Assembly: GCA_015064155.1 (NCBI GenBank)
Contig: SVST01000011.1
Coordinates: 1 to 64,000 of the forward strand
DNA length: 64,000 nt
Direction: 5' to 3'
From: Oscillospiraceae bacterium
Lineage (GTDB): Bacteria; Bacillota; Clostridia; Oscillospirales; CAG-272
In this document: positions 16,537-24,813 of the stretch, piece after piece
Numbering within the stretch: the first letter of the stretch is position 1
How the letters are laid out: each line of letters begins with the position of its first letter
Notes under the pieces: model-generated
Seen by the model: the letters and a program-made list of their open reading frames with translations, nothing else
What the model was told of the DNA's origin: nothing
Databases searched by the model: none
Position numbers and translations under genes: made by a program

Positions 16537-17070
16537 ATGACCGTAAAACGCGGAGATATTTACTATGCAGATCTCAGTCCGGTGATCGGCTCCGAACAAG
16601 GAGGACTGCGGCCTGTTTTGATCATACAAAACGATATCGGAAACCGATACAGCCCCACCGTCATTGCGGCGGCAATCACGTCGCGTATGAGCAAGGCTCG
16701 GTTACCGACACATATCGATATTTACGCAAAAGAGGTTGGCCTTGCCAAGGATTCGGTGATTCTTTTAGAGCAGATTCGCACGCTGGACAAACGGCGGCTC
16801 AAGGAAAAAATGGGGCATTTGGACGACACGACCATGGATCACGTCAACACCGCCATTGCCATCAGCTTCGGTCTGGGGAACGCCGAAGAGGATGCGGCAA
16901 ACCGCGCGATGATGCAGCGTACGGTGTCCTCCTATACACCGCGTACCTCTCCCGCCGTGGCAAGCGTGGGCGGAATCGGTGCAACACAAGCGTCGTCCGC
17001 CCAAAGCTCCGCACAAAAGGAGCAAGGCTCCGCCGACAGACCCGAGGGTCCCTCTTTCCCCCTCGGCTGA
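16537..17070 (+). CDS. mazF: MazF/PemK-type endoribonuclease toxin with long tail
   Basis: 177 aa from ATG 16537 (AAAGGAT upstream; the track's MIS is upstream of it). Residues 1-115 match MazF/Endo[43 protein letters not shown] and the C-terminal [13 protein letters not shown]. MazF toxins cleave single-stranded mRNA at short motifs. About 60 residues follow that are Ala/Ser/Thr/Gln-rich and look disordered ([16 protein letters not shown]...), so the protein is longer than usual. No mazE or EndoAI-type antitoxin ORF lies just upstream; the next gene, 145 nt downstream, is an XRE regulator that could act as one. Confidence 0.9.
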   Translation: MTVKRGDIYYADLSPVIGSEQGGLRPVLIIQNDIGNRYSPTVIAAAITSRMSKARLPTHIDIYAKEVGLAKDSVILLEQIRTLDKRRLKEKMGHLDDTTMDHVNTAIAISFGLGNAEEDAANRAMMQRTVSSYTPRTSPAVASVGGIGATQASSAQSSAQKEQGSADRPEGPSFPLG

Positions 17071-17171
17071 ATGGAAAGCATCGCACAAAATGTTGGTATT
17101 TTAAAACAAAACATCAACCATTAGTTATGCTTTCATCCAAATATATTCTGTATTCTTCGCAAGACTAAATC

Positions 17172-17199
17172 TATACTATTAGTTAAGGACAACAACTAA
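17172..17199 (+). promoter_or_regulatory. -10 element and inverted-repeat operator of the XRE gene
   Basis: TATACT (17172-17177) is followed at once by TTAGTT (17179-17184), 9 nt, AACTAA (17194-17199), a dyad at the expected transcription start. A further TTAGTTA lies at 17121. The -35 is weak, as expected of an activated or weak promoter. Confidence 0.6.
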
Positions 17200-17214
17200 A
17201 GTTAGAGGTATATT

Positions 17215-17544
17215 ATGAACACATCGTCCATCGGAAAGCAAATCAGGAAATACAGAGAAGCAAAAGGTTGGCGGCAAGAGGATTTTGCCGAGAAAATCGG
17301 ACTCAGCGTAACGTATACGGGAATGATTGAACGAGGAGAAAAGGTTCCCAAGCTTGAAACCTTTATTACCATAGCCAACACCTTGGAGGTATCGGCGGAT
17401 TTATTGCTTGTCGACGTACTTACAACCGGCTATCACGTAAAATCCTCCGAGCTGACAAAGGAAATCGCATCGTTATCCCCCTTTGAAAGAGATCGAATCT
17501 ACAGCGTTGTAAACAGCATGATTCAGTTTGAGAAAAAGAAATAA
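17215..17544 (+). CDS. XRE-family transcriptional regulator
   Basis: 109 aa. An N-terminal Cro/C1-type helix-turn-helix covers residues about 7-65: IGKQIRKYREAKGWRQEDFAEKIGLSVTYTGMIERGEKVPKLETFITIANTLEVSADLLL. The C-terminal helix (LSPFERDRIYSVVNSMIQFEKKK) probably dimerises. GAGG sits 8 nt before the ATG. The dyad in its own promoter and a similar dyad before wecB suggest that it represses both. It could also control or neutralise MazF, which has no other visible partner; there is no direct evidence. Confidence 0.9.
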   Translation: MNTSSIGKQIRKYREAKGWRQEDFAEKIGLSVTYTGMIERGEKVPKLETFITIANTLEVSADLLLVDVLTTGYHVKSSELTKEIASLSPFERDRIYSVVNSMIQFEKKK

Positions 17545-17593
17545 AATTTGGGGTTGGGCAAGACGCAGTGTCTTACTCGACCCCAAAATTTCG
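17544..17593 (+). terminator. Stem-loop after the XRE gene
   Basis: AAATTTGGGGT...GGGCAAGAC and GTCTTACTCGACCCCAAAATTT can pair with small mismatches around a GCAGT loop. No good T-tract follows, so termination is uncertain. Confidence 0.5.
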
Positions 17594-17655
17594 TTGAAAG
17601 CGTAAAAGGACAAAAAAACGGACGGTTAAAGTATAATAAAACCCTCGGTTAGCTA

Positions 17656-17684
17656 TTGATTTTTGAAGAAACGTGTGATATAAT
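17656..17684 (+). promoter_or_regulatory. Sigma-A promoter of wecB
   Basis: TTGATT (17656-17661), 17-bp spacer, TATAAT (17679-17684). Confidence 0.8.
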
Positions 17685-17687
17685 AAA

Positions 17688-17721
17688 TTTAGTTACATGC
17701 AACGTCATAACGCTAACTAAA
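17688..17721 (+). promoter_or_regulatory. Inverted repeat overlapping the wecB start site
   Basis: TTTAGTTA (17688-17695) and TAACTAAA (17714-17721) are exact inverted repeats with an 18-nt spacer, placed just after the -10 and running up to the AAAGGAG. They share the TTAGTT...AACTAA core with the dyad before the XRE gene. Confidence 0.65.
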
Positions 17722-17735
17722 GGAGAATTGCACGT

Positions 17736-18830
17736 ATGAAAAAGGTCATGCTGGTCTTCGGAACACGTCCGGAAGCCATCAAAATGTGTCCTCTGGTAAA
17801 CGAACTGAAATCCAGAAAAAATCTGGAAACCGTCGTTTGCGTCACAGGTCAGCACCGCCAGATGCTGGACCAGGTTTTGGAGGTTTTCCGCGTGGTCCCC
17901 GACTACGACCTCTCGATCATGAAACCCAAGCAGACGCTGTTCGACGTAACCGTCAACATTTTGGAGCGTATCAAAGAGGTTTTGGAGCAGGTCAAGCCCG
18001 ACGTCGTCTTGGTACACGGTGACACCTCCACCACCTTCGTTACCGCGCTGGCTTGCTTCTATCTGCAAATTCCCGTCGGTCACGTTGAGGCAGGTCTTCG
18101 CACCTACAACATCTACAGCCCGTATCCCGAGGAATTCAACCGTCAGGCTGTCGGTATCGTTGCAAAATATCACTTTGCTCCCACCGAGATGTCCAAGGCG
18201 AACCTCTTAAAGGAGGGTAAAAATGCCGCCGATATTTACGTAACGGGTAACACGGCAATCGATGCACTGAAAACCACCGTGCGAGCCGACTACAAACACC
18301 CCCAGTTGGATTGGGCAAAGGACAGCCGCCTGATCATGATTACGGCGCACCGCCGCGAAAATCTCGGCGAGCCCATGCACAATATGTTCCGTGCAATCCG
18401 CCGCGTGATGGAGGAAAACCCCGACGTTAAGGCAATCTACCCCATTCACATGAACCCCGTTGTCCGTCAGGCGGCAGAGGAGGAGCTGGGCGGATTTGAC
18501 CGTATCCGCATCATTGAGCCTTTGGAGGTATTAGACTTCCACAACTTCCTCGCACAAAGCTATATGATCCTCACCGATTCGGGAGGAATCCAAGAGGAAG
18601 CCCCCTCGCTCGGCAAGCCGGTTTTGGTCATGCGTGATACCACCGAAAGACCCGAGGGAATCAAGGCAGGTACCTTGAAGCTGGTTGGAACCGACGAAGA
18701 GGTTATCTACCAAAACTTCAAAAATCTGTTGGAAAACAAGGACGCATACGATGCCATGTCCCATGCCAGCAACCCCTACGGTGACGGCTTCGCCTGCAAG
18801 CGAATCGCAGATATTTTGGAAGCCGACTAA
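17736..18830 (+). CDS. wecB: UDP-N-acetylglucosamine 2-epimerase (non-hydrolysing)
   Basis: 364 aa. It interconverts UDP-GlcNAc and UDP-ManNAc for teichoic acid, capsule or other surface polymers; cytoplasmic. Diagnostic motifs: MLVFGTRPEAIKMCPLV at the N-terminus, VTGQHRQMLDQVL, VHGDTSTTF, GHVEAGLRT, ITAHRRENLG, and LTDSGGIQEEAPSLGKPVLVMRDTTERPEG, which contains the UDP-binding and catalytic residues. Length is normal. AAGGAG precedes the ATG. It is cotranscribed with the nucleotidyltransferase-like gene 48 nt downstream and probably controlled by the XRE operator. Confidence 0.95.
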   Translation: MKKVMLVFGTRPEAIKMCPLVNELKSRKNLETVVCVTGQHRQMLDQVLEVFRVVPDYDLSIMKPKQTLFDVTVNILERIKEVLEQVKPDVVLVHGDTSTTFVTALACFYLQIPVGHVEAGLRTYNIYSPYPEEFNRQAVGIVAKYHFAPTEMSKANLLKEGKNAADIYVTGNTAIDALKTTVRADYKHPQLDWAKDSRLIMITAHRRENLGEPMHNMFRAIRRVMEENPDVKAIYPIHMNPVVRQAAEEELGGFDRIRIIEPLEVLDFHNFLAQSYMILTDSGGIQEEAPSLGKPVLVMRDTTERPEGIKAGTLKLVGTDEEVIYQNFKNLLENKDAYDAMSHASNPYGDGFACKRIADILEAD

Positions 18831-18878
18831 CCCGTTAAAGAATCCTCAAAAATGCAAAGGAAAGGAGATCTTACGCCG

Positions 18879-20057
18879 ATGGATGCCATCATTGCGCGCT
18901 GTATGAAATTGATTCGGTACGAAATATTCGGAAACCCAATCGGCGAAGACTTCTCCGAGGGGCTTACGGAGGACGTGCTGAAGTCCTTGTACACCTTTTC
19001 CAAGAGTCACGACGTAGCACATATCGTCGGTTCGGCACTGGAAAAGAATCGGTTGATGCCCGCCTCCGGTGAGGTTGCGCAAGCCTTTCAAAAGCAAAGC
19101 TTTTTGGCAATCTACCGCTACCAACAAATTCAGCATATCTACGATCGCGTCTGTGCCATTCTGGAAGACGAAAAGATCGCGTACGTCCCCTTAAAGGGCT
19201 CGGTCATCCGTCCCTATTACGCCGAGCCGTGGATGCGAACCAGCTGTGACATCGATATTTTGGTACACCCGGAGGATTCCGAGCGCGCCGCACAAATCAT
19301 CGAGAAAAAAATGGGAAGCGTCAAGGAAACCTACCGCAATTTTCATGACATCTCGTTGATTCTGCCGGGAAACGTGCATTTGGAGCTGCACTTTACGTTG
19401 GAGGAATCGGTTCCCTCTATGGACCGCGTCCTGTCGCGCGTTTGGGAGTACACCTATCAACCGAATCCGGACAGCGTTTGCCGGCTGCAAACCAACGAAT
19501 TTCTGCTGTTCCATCTGATCGCGCACAATGCCTACCATTTTGTGGCGGGCGGCTGCGGCATCCGTCCCTTTATCGATTGGCATCTTTTGCGCGAACGCAT
19601 CGACTTTAACCGTGAAAAATTGGATGCGTTGCTGGAAGCAGCCGAATTGAAAAGCTTTGAGGTTGCCACCGATCGTTTGGCAGACGTTTGGATGGGGGGA
19701 CACGAGCATACACCCATCACCAAAGACATGGAGAATTATATTTTCTATGCAGGGGTTTACGGCTCGCTTGAAAACCAGATTGCCGTTGCCAGCGAAAACG
19801 CGGACGGACGCACGAAATATCTTGTCTATCGGGTCTTTATGCCCTACAAGCGGCTGAAAACCATTTATCCCGTATTGAAAAAATGGCCGATTCTCTACCC
19901 CGTTTGCACGGTGCGCCGTTGGTTCCGTATTCTATTCGGCAACCGCAAGGGCGCGTTTCGGGAATTGAAGCAAACGGTTTCGTACTCCGACGACAAAAAG
20001 AAAAGCGTTGCCAATCTTTGCCGTGAATTGAAGCTGAACAATATTATTATTAAATAA
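18879..20057 (+). CDS. NTP_transf_5-like nucleotidyltransferase
   Basis: 392 aa from ATG 18879, which follows GGAAAGGAG; the track's ATG at 18852 has no ribosome binding site. The core region YVPLKGSVIRPYYAEPWMRTSCDIDILVHPED has the LKG...R..D.DIL signature of the uncharacterised nucleotidyltransferase family often found in polysaccharide loci, followed by HLELHFTLEE and a helical C-terminal part with FLLFHLIAHNAYHF. In polymerase-beta-fold enzymes the DxD pair binds metal. Substrate unknown. Position after wecB suggests a role in surface polysaccharide modification; this is inference. Confidence 0.75.
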   Translation: MDAIIARCMKLIRYEIFGNPIGEDFSEGLTEDVLKSLYTFSKSHDVAHIVGSALEKNRLMPASGEVAQAFQKQSFLAIYRYQQIQHIYDRVCAILEDEKIAYVPLKGSVIRPYYAEPWMRTSCDIDILVHPEDSERAAQIIEKKMGSVKETYRNFHDISLILPGNVHLELHFTLEESVPSMDRVLSRVWEYTYQPNPDSVCRLQTNEFLLFHLIAHNAYHFVAGGCGIRPFIDWHLLRERIDFNREKLDALLEAAELKSFEVATDRLADVWMGGHEHTPITKDMENYIFYAGVYGSLENQIAVASENADGRTKYLVYRVFMPYKRLKTIYPVLKKWPILYPVCTVRRWFRILFGNRKGAFRELKQTVSYSDDKKKSVANLCRELKLNNIIIK

Positions 20058-20071
20058 TCCGTACCAAACGT

Positions 20072-20641
20072 CAAGGAGCCGAGCCGCATTCGCGGCTCGG
20101 CTCCTTGAAAGTGTAGACAAAATGCATAAAAGCCGTCAAATCAAATAAAAGCCTTAGCCGCTTTTCTCTTTGACACTAAAGGCACAAAGAGAAAAGCTAC
20201 CAAAAGAGAAATGCCGAGGATGATTTCGCCGTCTGCGGACGGCGAGGAGGGCTACGCACCCTCCACCGCGCGAGCTTTTGAAAAAGCTCGACCAAAACTT
20301 TCACCAAATTGTCAAAAGTCGTCAATTTGGTCTACATGCTGCAAAGGAACCGAGCCGCGAATGCGGCTCGGCTCCTTGAAAGTGTAGACAAAATGCATAA
20401 AACCGTCAAATCAAATAAAAGCCTTAGCCGCTTTTCTCTTTGACACTAAAGGCACAAAGAGAAAAGCTACCAAAAGAGAAATGCCAAGGATGATTTCGCC
20501 GTCTGCGGACGGCGAGGAGGGCTACGCACCCTCCACCGCGCGAGCTTTTGAAAAAGCTCGACCAAAACTTTCACCAAATTGTCAAAAGTCGTCAATTTGG
20601 TCTACATGCTGCAAAGGAACCGAGCCGCGAATGCGGCTCGG
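20072..20641. repeat. Tandem 270-bp stem-loop repeat, two units plus a terminal hairpin
   Basis: Two direct copies with a period of 270-271 bp (copies begin near 20072 and 20342) and a third copy of the first hairpin near 20611-20650. Each unit holds consecutive stem-loops: GGAGCCGAGCCGC/GCGGCTCGGCTCC (16 bp in copy 1), CTTTTCTCTTTG/CAAAGAGAAAAG (13 bp with flanking G-C), CGCCGTC/GACGGCG, GGAGGG/CCCTCC, CGAGCTTTT/AAAAGCTCG and ACCAAATTG/CAATTTGGT. The copies differ by only a few bases. This explains the whole 20058-20675 gap; no gene is supported in it. The last hairpin probably serves as a glnA terminator. Confidence 0.85.
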
Positions 20642-20675
20642 TTCCTTTTGCTCCGATCCCGTTTTGCGGGACGGC

Positions 20676-22100
20676 TTACAGATTATAGTATCTGTCAAAT
20701 TCTGCGGGATGCGGGATCTTGGAAAGCTCCTTGCATTCCTCTCTCTTTGCCTTGATAAAGTTCTGAATCAGCTCCTTGGGGAAAACTCCGCCTGCGGTCA
20801 GATAATCGTGATCCGCTTCCAGCGCATCCAGTGCCTTATCCAGCGATGCGGGCAGGTGCGAAAGCTTTGCCTTCTCCTCGTCGCTCAAATGATACAAGTT
20901 CACGTCGTAGGGACCCCAACCGTTTGCATGCGGGTCGATCTTATTCTTCACGCCGTCAAGTCCTGCCATCAGAATGGCTGCATAGCAGAAATAGGGGTTG
21001 CAGGTTGCGTCGGGGTTACGAAGCTCAAAGCGACGCTTGTTGGGGGTCTTTGCGTATGCGGGAATACGAATGACCGCACTGCGGTTAGAGGTTGCGTAGC
21101 CAACGGTTACGGGAGCCTCAAAGCCGGGCACTAAACGCTTGAAGGAGTTGGTGCTGGGGTTGGTAATCGCACAAAGCGAATCGATGTGCTTGAGAAGACC
21201 GCCCATGAAATAGTGTGCGGTTTCGCTCAGGTGCGCGTAGCCGTTGTCATCCGAGAACACGGGCTCGCCGTCCTTGAGCAGCAGCATATGCACGTGCATG
21301 CCGCTTCCCGCCTCGCCGTAAACCGGCTTGGGCATAAAGGTTGCGCTCTTGCCGTACTTAAGTGCGGTGTTGTGGATGATATATTTAATCATCATGGTTG
21401 CGTCTGCCATCTCGGACATTTTGCCAAGCTGCGGCTCGATCTCAAACTGTCCCGATGCAGCAACCTCGGGATGATGGTAGTTGATTTCGATGCCGGCTTC
21501 CTTCATCAGCATAACCATCTCACTGCGGCACTCGTAAGAAATATCAAACGGCTTGGCAATATGATAGTTCTTCTGTTTCGGAACGACAACACCCATGCCC
21601 TCGGTCGCACTGTTCCAATAGGATTGCTTTGCGTCTACCGAGAAGCCGATGTTCTTTCCGCTGACCTCCCAGCCAACGTTGTCGAAGAGATAGAACTCGA
21701 ATTCGGGCAGAATCAGCATGGTGTCGGCAATGCCCAGATCCTTCATGTACTGCTCAGCGGCAAGCACGATATTACGGGGATACTGCGGCAGAGGACGGTT
21801 TTCGGGGCTTGCAATGATCATCGCGTTACCCGTCATCGAAAGCGTGGGAATGGTGCAGAAGGGATCCACAACCGCCGTATCGGGGTCGGGAATGAACACC
21901 ATATCACTCTTTTCAACAACCGCGTAGCCGTAGTTGGACGCATCAAAGCCGATGCCGCTTTTCATCGTATCCTCGGAAAAATTCTCCGCGGGGATGGTTA
22001 CGTGACGGTACTGACCGTTAATATCGACCATTTTGAAGTCGACCATTTTAATTCCTTTTTCTTGGATAAGAGCAAGGATATCCTGTACAGTTTTTGACAT
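20676..22100 (-). CDS. glnA: Glutamine synthetase, type I
   Basis: 474 aa from ATG 22100 (GGAGG upstream). Makes glutamine from glutamate, ammonia and ATP; cytoplasmic dodecamer. Motifs: MVDFKMVDINGQYRHVTIPAENF at the N-terminus, LPEFEFYLF (metal), AGSGMHVHMLLLKDG (metal and ATP), NPSTNSFKRLVPGFEAPV (glutamate loop), NRSAVIRIP, and a C-terminal HPAEFDRYYNL. The segment NLYHLSDEE holds a Tyr at the place of the adenylylation Tyr of E. coli (NLYDLPPEE), but no adenylyltransferase gene is in the window, so modification is unproven. It has its own perfect promoter; no GlnR box was sought beyond that. Confidence 0.95.
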   Translation of the reverse strand: MSKTVQDILALIQEKGIKMVDFKMVDINGQYRHVTIPAENFSEDTMKSGIGFDASNYGYAVVEKSDMVFIPDPDTAVVDPFCTIPTLSMTGNAMIIASPENRPLPQYPRNIVLAAEQYMKDLGIADTMLILPEFEFYLFDNVGWEVSGKNIGFSVDAKQSYWNSATEGMGVVVPKQKNYHIAKPFDISYECRSEMVMLMKEAGIEINYHHPEVAASGQFEIEPQLGKMSEMADATMMIKYIIHNTALKYGKSATFMPKPVYGEAGSGMHVHMLLLKDGEPVFSDDNGYAHLSETAHYFMGGLLKHIDSLCAITNPSTNSFKRLVPGFEAPVTVGYATSNRSAVIRIPAYAKTPNKRRFELRNPDATCNPYFCYAAILMAGLDGVKNKIDPHANGWGPYDVNLYHLSDEEKAKLSHLPASLDKALDALEADHDYLTAGGVFPKELIQNFIKAKREECKELSKIPHPAEFDRYYNL

Positions 22101-22132
22101 GATTTTTTCCTCCAAATCAAGTTCTTACCAAA

Positions 22133-22161
22133 ATTATAGCACTTTTTCGGGGGGCTGTCAA
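22133..22161 (-). promoter_or_regulatory. Consensus sigma-A promoter of glnA
   Basis: Minus-strand TTGACA (22156-22161), 17-bp spacer, TATAAT (22133-22138), about 33 nt before the ATG. A perfect consensus. Confidence 0.85.
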
Positions 22162-22242
22162 TAGTTTTTTTGGCAATCGAAAAAGCGCAGAATTGCTTTT
22201 TCAACTTTTTATCGCAGAGATCACGCTTTTGGACATCAAAAA

Positions 22243-22268
22243 ATAAAGGGGGGATTGCCTCCCCTTTC
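22243..22268 (-). terminator. Minus-strand terminator-like hairpin upstream of glnA
   Basis: On the minus strand AAAGGGGAGG-CAAT-CCCCCCTTT is followed by ATTTTTTG. It lies upstream of the glnA promoter, so it would stop transcripts entering from 22269-22410, where no gene is visible. The rest of the gap holds only the two divergent promoters. Confidence 0.5.
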
Positions 22269-22316
22269 CATCGCGCAAATGGATATATTTCAACCCGGCT
22301 ATTTTTTTGAATAGGG

Positions 22317-22345
22317 TTGACATCTTCCAAAACCCATGCTATAAT
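22317..22345 (+). promoter_or_regulatory. Consensus sigma-A promoter of the 155-aa membrane protein
   Basis: TTGACA (22317-22322), 17-bp spacer, TATAAT (22340-22345), with a leader of about 60 nt. Confidence 0.85.
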
Positions 22346-22410
22346 AGACTTCGGTATGGTATCATTATTTTACCAAAAACAATTTAGAAAGACAGAAAGA
22401 GGAAAAACTT

Positions 22411-22878
22411 ATGGGTAAAAAAAAGAAGGTAAACGTCTCTGATTTCGGCATGAAATGGTATAAATTTCTCATTTATTTTGCGTTGTTTGCCAGTGCATTG
22501 TTAAATGTCATTTCTGCGATTCTCTATTTTTCGGGAAATGTATACAAGAATTCAGGAACGGTATATAAAGTCTTTCCCAAGTTACAAATGCTTGACTCTC
22601 TTTACGGTGTTGCACTGATTGTGTTTGCTATTTTTGCACTCGTTGTCAGAAGTGCATTGGCAAACTATAAGGGAAAAGCACCCAAGCTGTTGATTCGGTA
22701 TTATCTGATAAGCGGATTGGTTTCCTTTATTTACCTTATAGCTGCATCCGTTATTGTTTCCGATTCGAGAGTATCGGTAGGCACTTCTGCCTTCGTCATC
22801 GTCTTGGGTTCTATTCTCGGAGCAGTCATCAACGCCATTTACTTCAAAAAACGTGCCGTATTGTTTTATAAGAAATAA
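22411..22878 (+). CDS. Small four-helix membrane protein, unknown function
   Basis: 155 aa, not recognised as a named family. A basic cytoplasmic start (MGKKKKVNVSDFGMKWYKF) leads into four hydrophobic segments: FLIYFALFASALLNVISAIL, GVALIVFAIFALVV, LISGLVSFIYLIAASVIV and AFVIVLGSILGAVINAIYF, ending in a basic tail KKRAVLFYKK. GAGG lies before the ATG. Base use is slightly more AT-rich than neighbours. It is monocistronic between a consensus promoter and a 12-bp-stem terminator, so it is probably well expressed. Confidence 0.8.
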   Translation: MGKKKKVNVSDFGMKWYKFLIYFALFASALLNVISAILYFSGNVYKNSGTVYKVFPKLQMLDSLYGVALIVFAIFALVVRSALANYKGKAPKLLIRYYLISGLVSFIYLIAASVIVSDSRVSVGTSAFVIVLGSILGAVINAIYFKKRAVLFYKK

Positions 22879-22901
22879 TCTGCAAATCTCCTTGTAAACC
22901 A

Positions 22902-22932
22902 AGAGGTGAGCCGTGTTTAGCGGCTCACCTCT
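22902..22932. terminator. Bidirectional terminator
   Basis: AGAGGTGAGCCG / CGGCTCACCTCT, a perfect 12-bp stem with a 7-nt loop, followed by GTTATTTG, between the stops at 22878 (+) and 22963 (-). Confidence 0.85.
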
Positions 22933-22962
22933 GTTATTTGATCACGATCTGCGATTGAAAAA

Positions 22963-24693
22963 TCACTCTTCGATCTTCGCGCGGCGGATGTTGACTGCCT
23001 TGATGCGCTCCATATCGAATTTGGGAACACGGTCGTAAGTGTACAAGCCGTTGGTTTCCTGCTCTACGTCGTAAAGCTGGGTGTAGCAGAAGCCGAACAG
23101 GTAGGGCGTGTCCAAAAGCACGTCGGTAAGTCCCTTGTAACGCTCGTGGAATTCCTCAACCGTTTGCGGTGCGTTGCCGTAGCCCCAGGCATTGGAAAGA
23201 CCCGAGTTGACGTCCCATTTGATGCCGCCGTATTCGCTGACGAACACGGGCTCTCCGCGATAGGTATACGCCAGCTTTCCAAAGGTCTTGTGCGTGGCAT
23301 GGAAATGCTTGATCGCGTCGGCGGGATTGTCGTAGTTGTATACCTCGGCAAACTTTTCGGGATCCTGAATATAGTCGTGCAAATCGAAGATATCGGTTTC
23401 CACGTGATACCATCCGCTGGTATCGATGCAGGGACGCGAAAGGTCAAGTGCCTTGGTCTGACGGTAGACCAAGCGCAACAGCTCGTCGTTCTGACGCTTA
23501 CCGCCACTCATGCTGGTTTCGTTGAGAGGACACCAACCAATGATAGACGGGTGGTTATAGTCGCGCTCCAAAATCTCCTGCCACTCGTAAAGCAACGGTG
23601 CGATCGCATCGGGCAGCGCGTAGTCAATGCCCCAGTTTCCGTATTCGCCCCAAACCATGTAGCCCATGCGGTCGCAGTGGTACAGGAAGCGAGGCTCAAA
23701 CACCTTTTGATGCAGACGCGCACCGTTAAAGCCCGCATCCATCGAAATCTGAATATCGTTTTGCAATGCCTCGTCGGAGGGTGCGGTGTAAACGCCGTCG
23801 GGATAGAAGCCCTGATCCAAAACAAGCCGCTGGAACACCGATTTGCCGTTGAGCAGGAAGCGATAGCCGTCCATTCTCGTTTCACGCATACCAAAGTAAG
23901 ACGTTACTTCGTCCTCACCATAAGTCAATTTCAGATCGTACAGTCTTCCCTCTCCAAGCTCCCACAGGTGCAATTCGTCCAAAGCAAGCTGTCCCGACAC
24001 CTTGCCGCCGCGGGGGGCTTTGATCGCAGTCGCGCCCACGGGACGTCCCTCGTAGAATGCCTCGGCACGCAATTCACCGCCGCCGATCAGGTCAGCCGAG
24101 ATCTGCAGCGTGCTGTTATGAATATCGGGGGTCAGACGGAACGAAGCGACGTACGCATTCGGAACGTACTCCATCCAAACGGTCTGCCAAATACCGGTGA
24201 CACGGGTATAGTAGCAGCCGTACGACTCATATCTGCGCGATTGCTTACCGTGACCGTACATGGGATTTCGGTCTTCATCGATCGCACAAACGGCAAGGCT
24301 GTTCACACCGTCCTGCAAGAACGGGGTGATATCGAACGAAAACGATACGTAACCGCCCGTGTGAGTGCCAACCTCGACACCGTTGAGATAAACATGTGCA
24401 ATATGATCAACCGCACCGAAATGCAGCAGTACTCTGCCGCCCCGCCAAGCGTCCGGAATCACCAAATCGCGGCGATACCAAACGCAGTTGAGAAAATCGG
24501 TGTTCCCGATGCCGGAAAGCTTACTTTCGGGGCAGAACGGCACGGTGATCTTGCCATCCAGATGCTCTTTTTCAAACAGACGGCGCGAAATACCGCTGAC
24601 ACCGCTGTCCAACTCAAATTCCCACTCACCGTTGAGGTTTTCCCACGCGGCACGCATACGTTGCGGATTCGGATGTTCACTTCTTGGAATCAT
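22963..24693 (-). CDS. Glycoside hydrolase family 2 enzyme
   Basis: 576 aa, cytoplasmic (no signal peptide). The N-terminal jelly-roll carbohydrate-binding domain (IPRSEHPNPQRMRAAWENLNGEWEFELD ... HFGAVDHIAHVYLNG) is followed by an Ig-like sandwich and a TIM barrel. The acid/base is the Glu in WCPLNETS, the nucleophile the Glu in VFVSEYGG. At this length it is shorter than LacZ and closer to the compact beta-galactosidase/beta-glucuronidase-like GH2 enzymes seen in gut Firmicutes. The exact sugar (galactoside, glucuronide or mannoside) is not readable. AGGAGG precedes the ATG; a promoter lies at 24736-24764. Monocistronic. Confidence 0.92.
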   Translation of the reverse strand: MIPRSEHPNPQRMRAAWENLNGEWEFELDSGVSGISRRLFEKEHLDGKITVPFCPESKLSGIGNTDFLNCVWYRRDLVIPDAWRGGRVLLHFGAVDHIAHVYLNGVEVGTHTGGYVSFSFDITPFLQDGVNSLAVCAIDEDRNPMYGHGKQSRRYESYGCYYTRVTGIWQTVWMEYVPNAYVASFRLTPDIHNSTLQISADLIGGGELRAEAFYEGRPVGATAIKAPRGGKVSGQLALDELHLWELGEGRLYDLKLTYGEDEVTSYFGMRETRMDGYRFLLNGKSVFQRLVLDQGFYPDGVYTAPSDEALQNDIQISMDAGFNGARLHQKVFEPRFLYHCDRMGYMVWGEYGNWGIDYALPDAIAPLLYEWQEILERDYNHPSIIGWCPLNETSMSGGKRQNDELLRLVYRQTKALDLSRPCIDTSGWYHVETDIFDLHDYIQDPEKFAEVYNYDNPADAIKHFHATHKTFGKLAYTYRGEPVFVSEYGGIKWDVNSGLSNAWGYGNAPQTVEEFHERYKGLTDVLLDTPYLFGFCYTQLYDVEQETNGLYTYDRVPKFDMERIKAVNIRRAKIEE

Positions 24694-24735
24694 ATCAATA
24701 TCCTCCTTAAGAGTTTTACTTTTTTAGTCGTCTTC

Positions 24736-24764
24736 ATTATATCATCGAAAAAAGCAAAAAACAA
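24736..24764 (-). promoter_or_regulatory. Sigma-A promoter of the GH2 gene
   Basis: Minus-strand TTGTTT (24759-24764), 17-bp spacer, TATAAT (24736-24741), about 40 nt before the ATG at 24693. Confidence 0.7.
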
Positions 24765-24813
24765 TGTGTATTTTTGCTTTTTCCATGTGTATTTTCAGCA
24801 TATCGCAAGCGGC

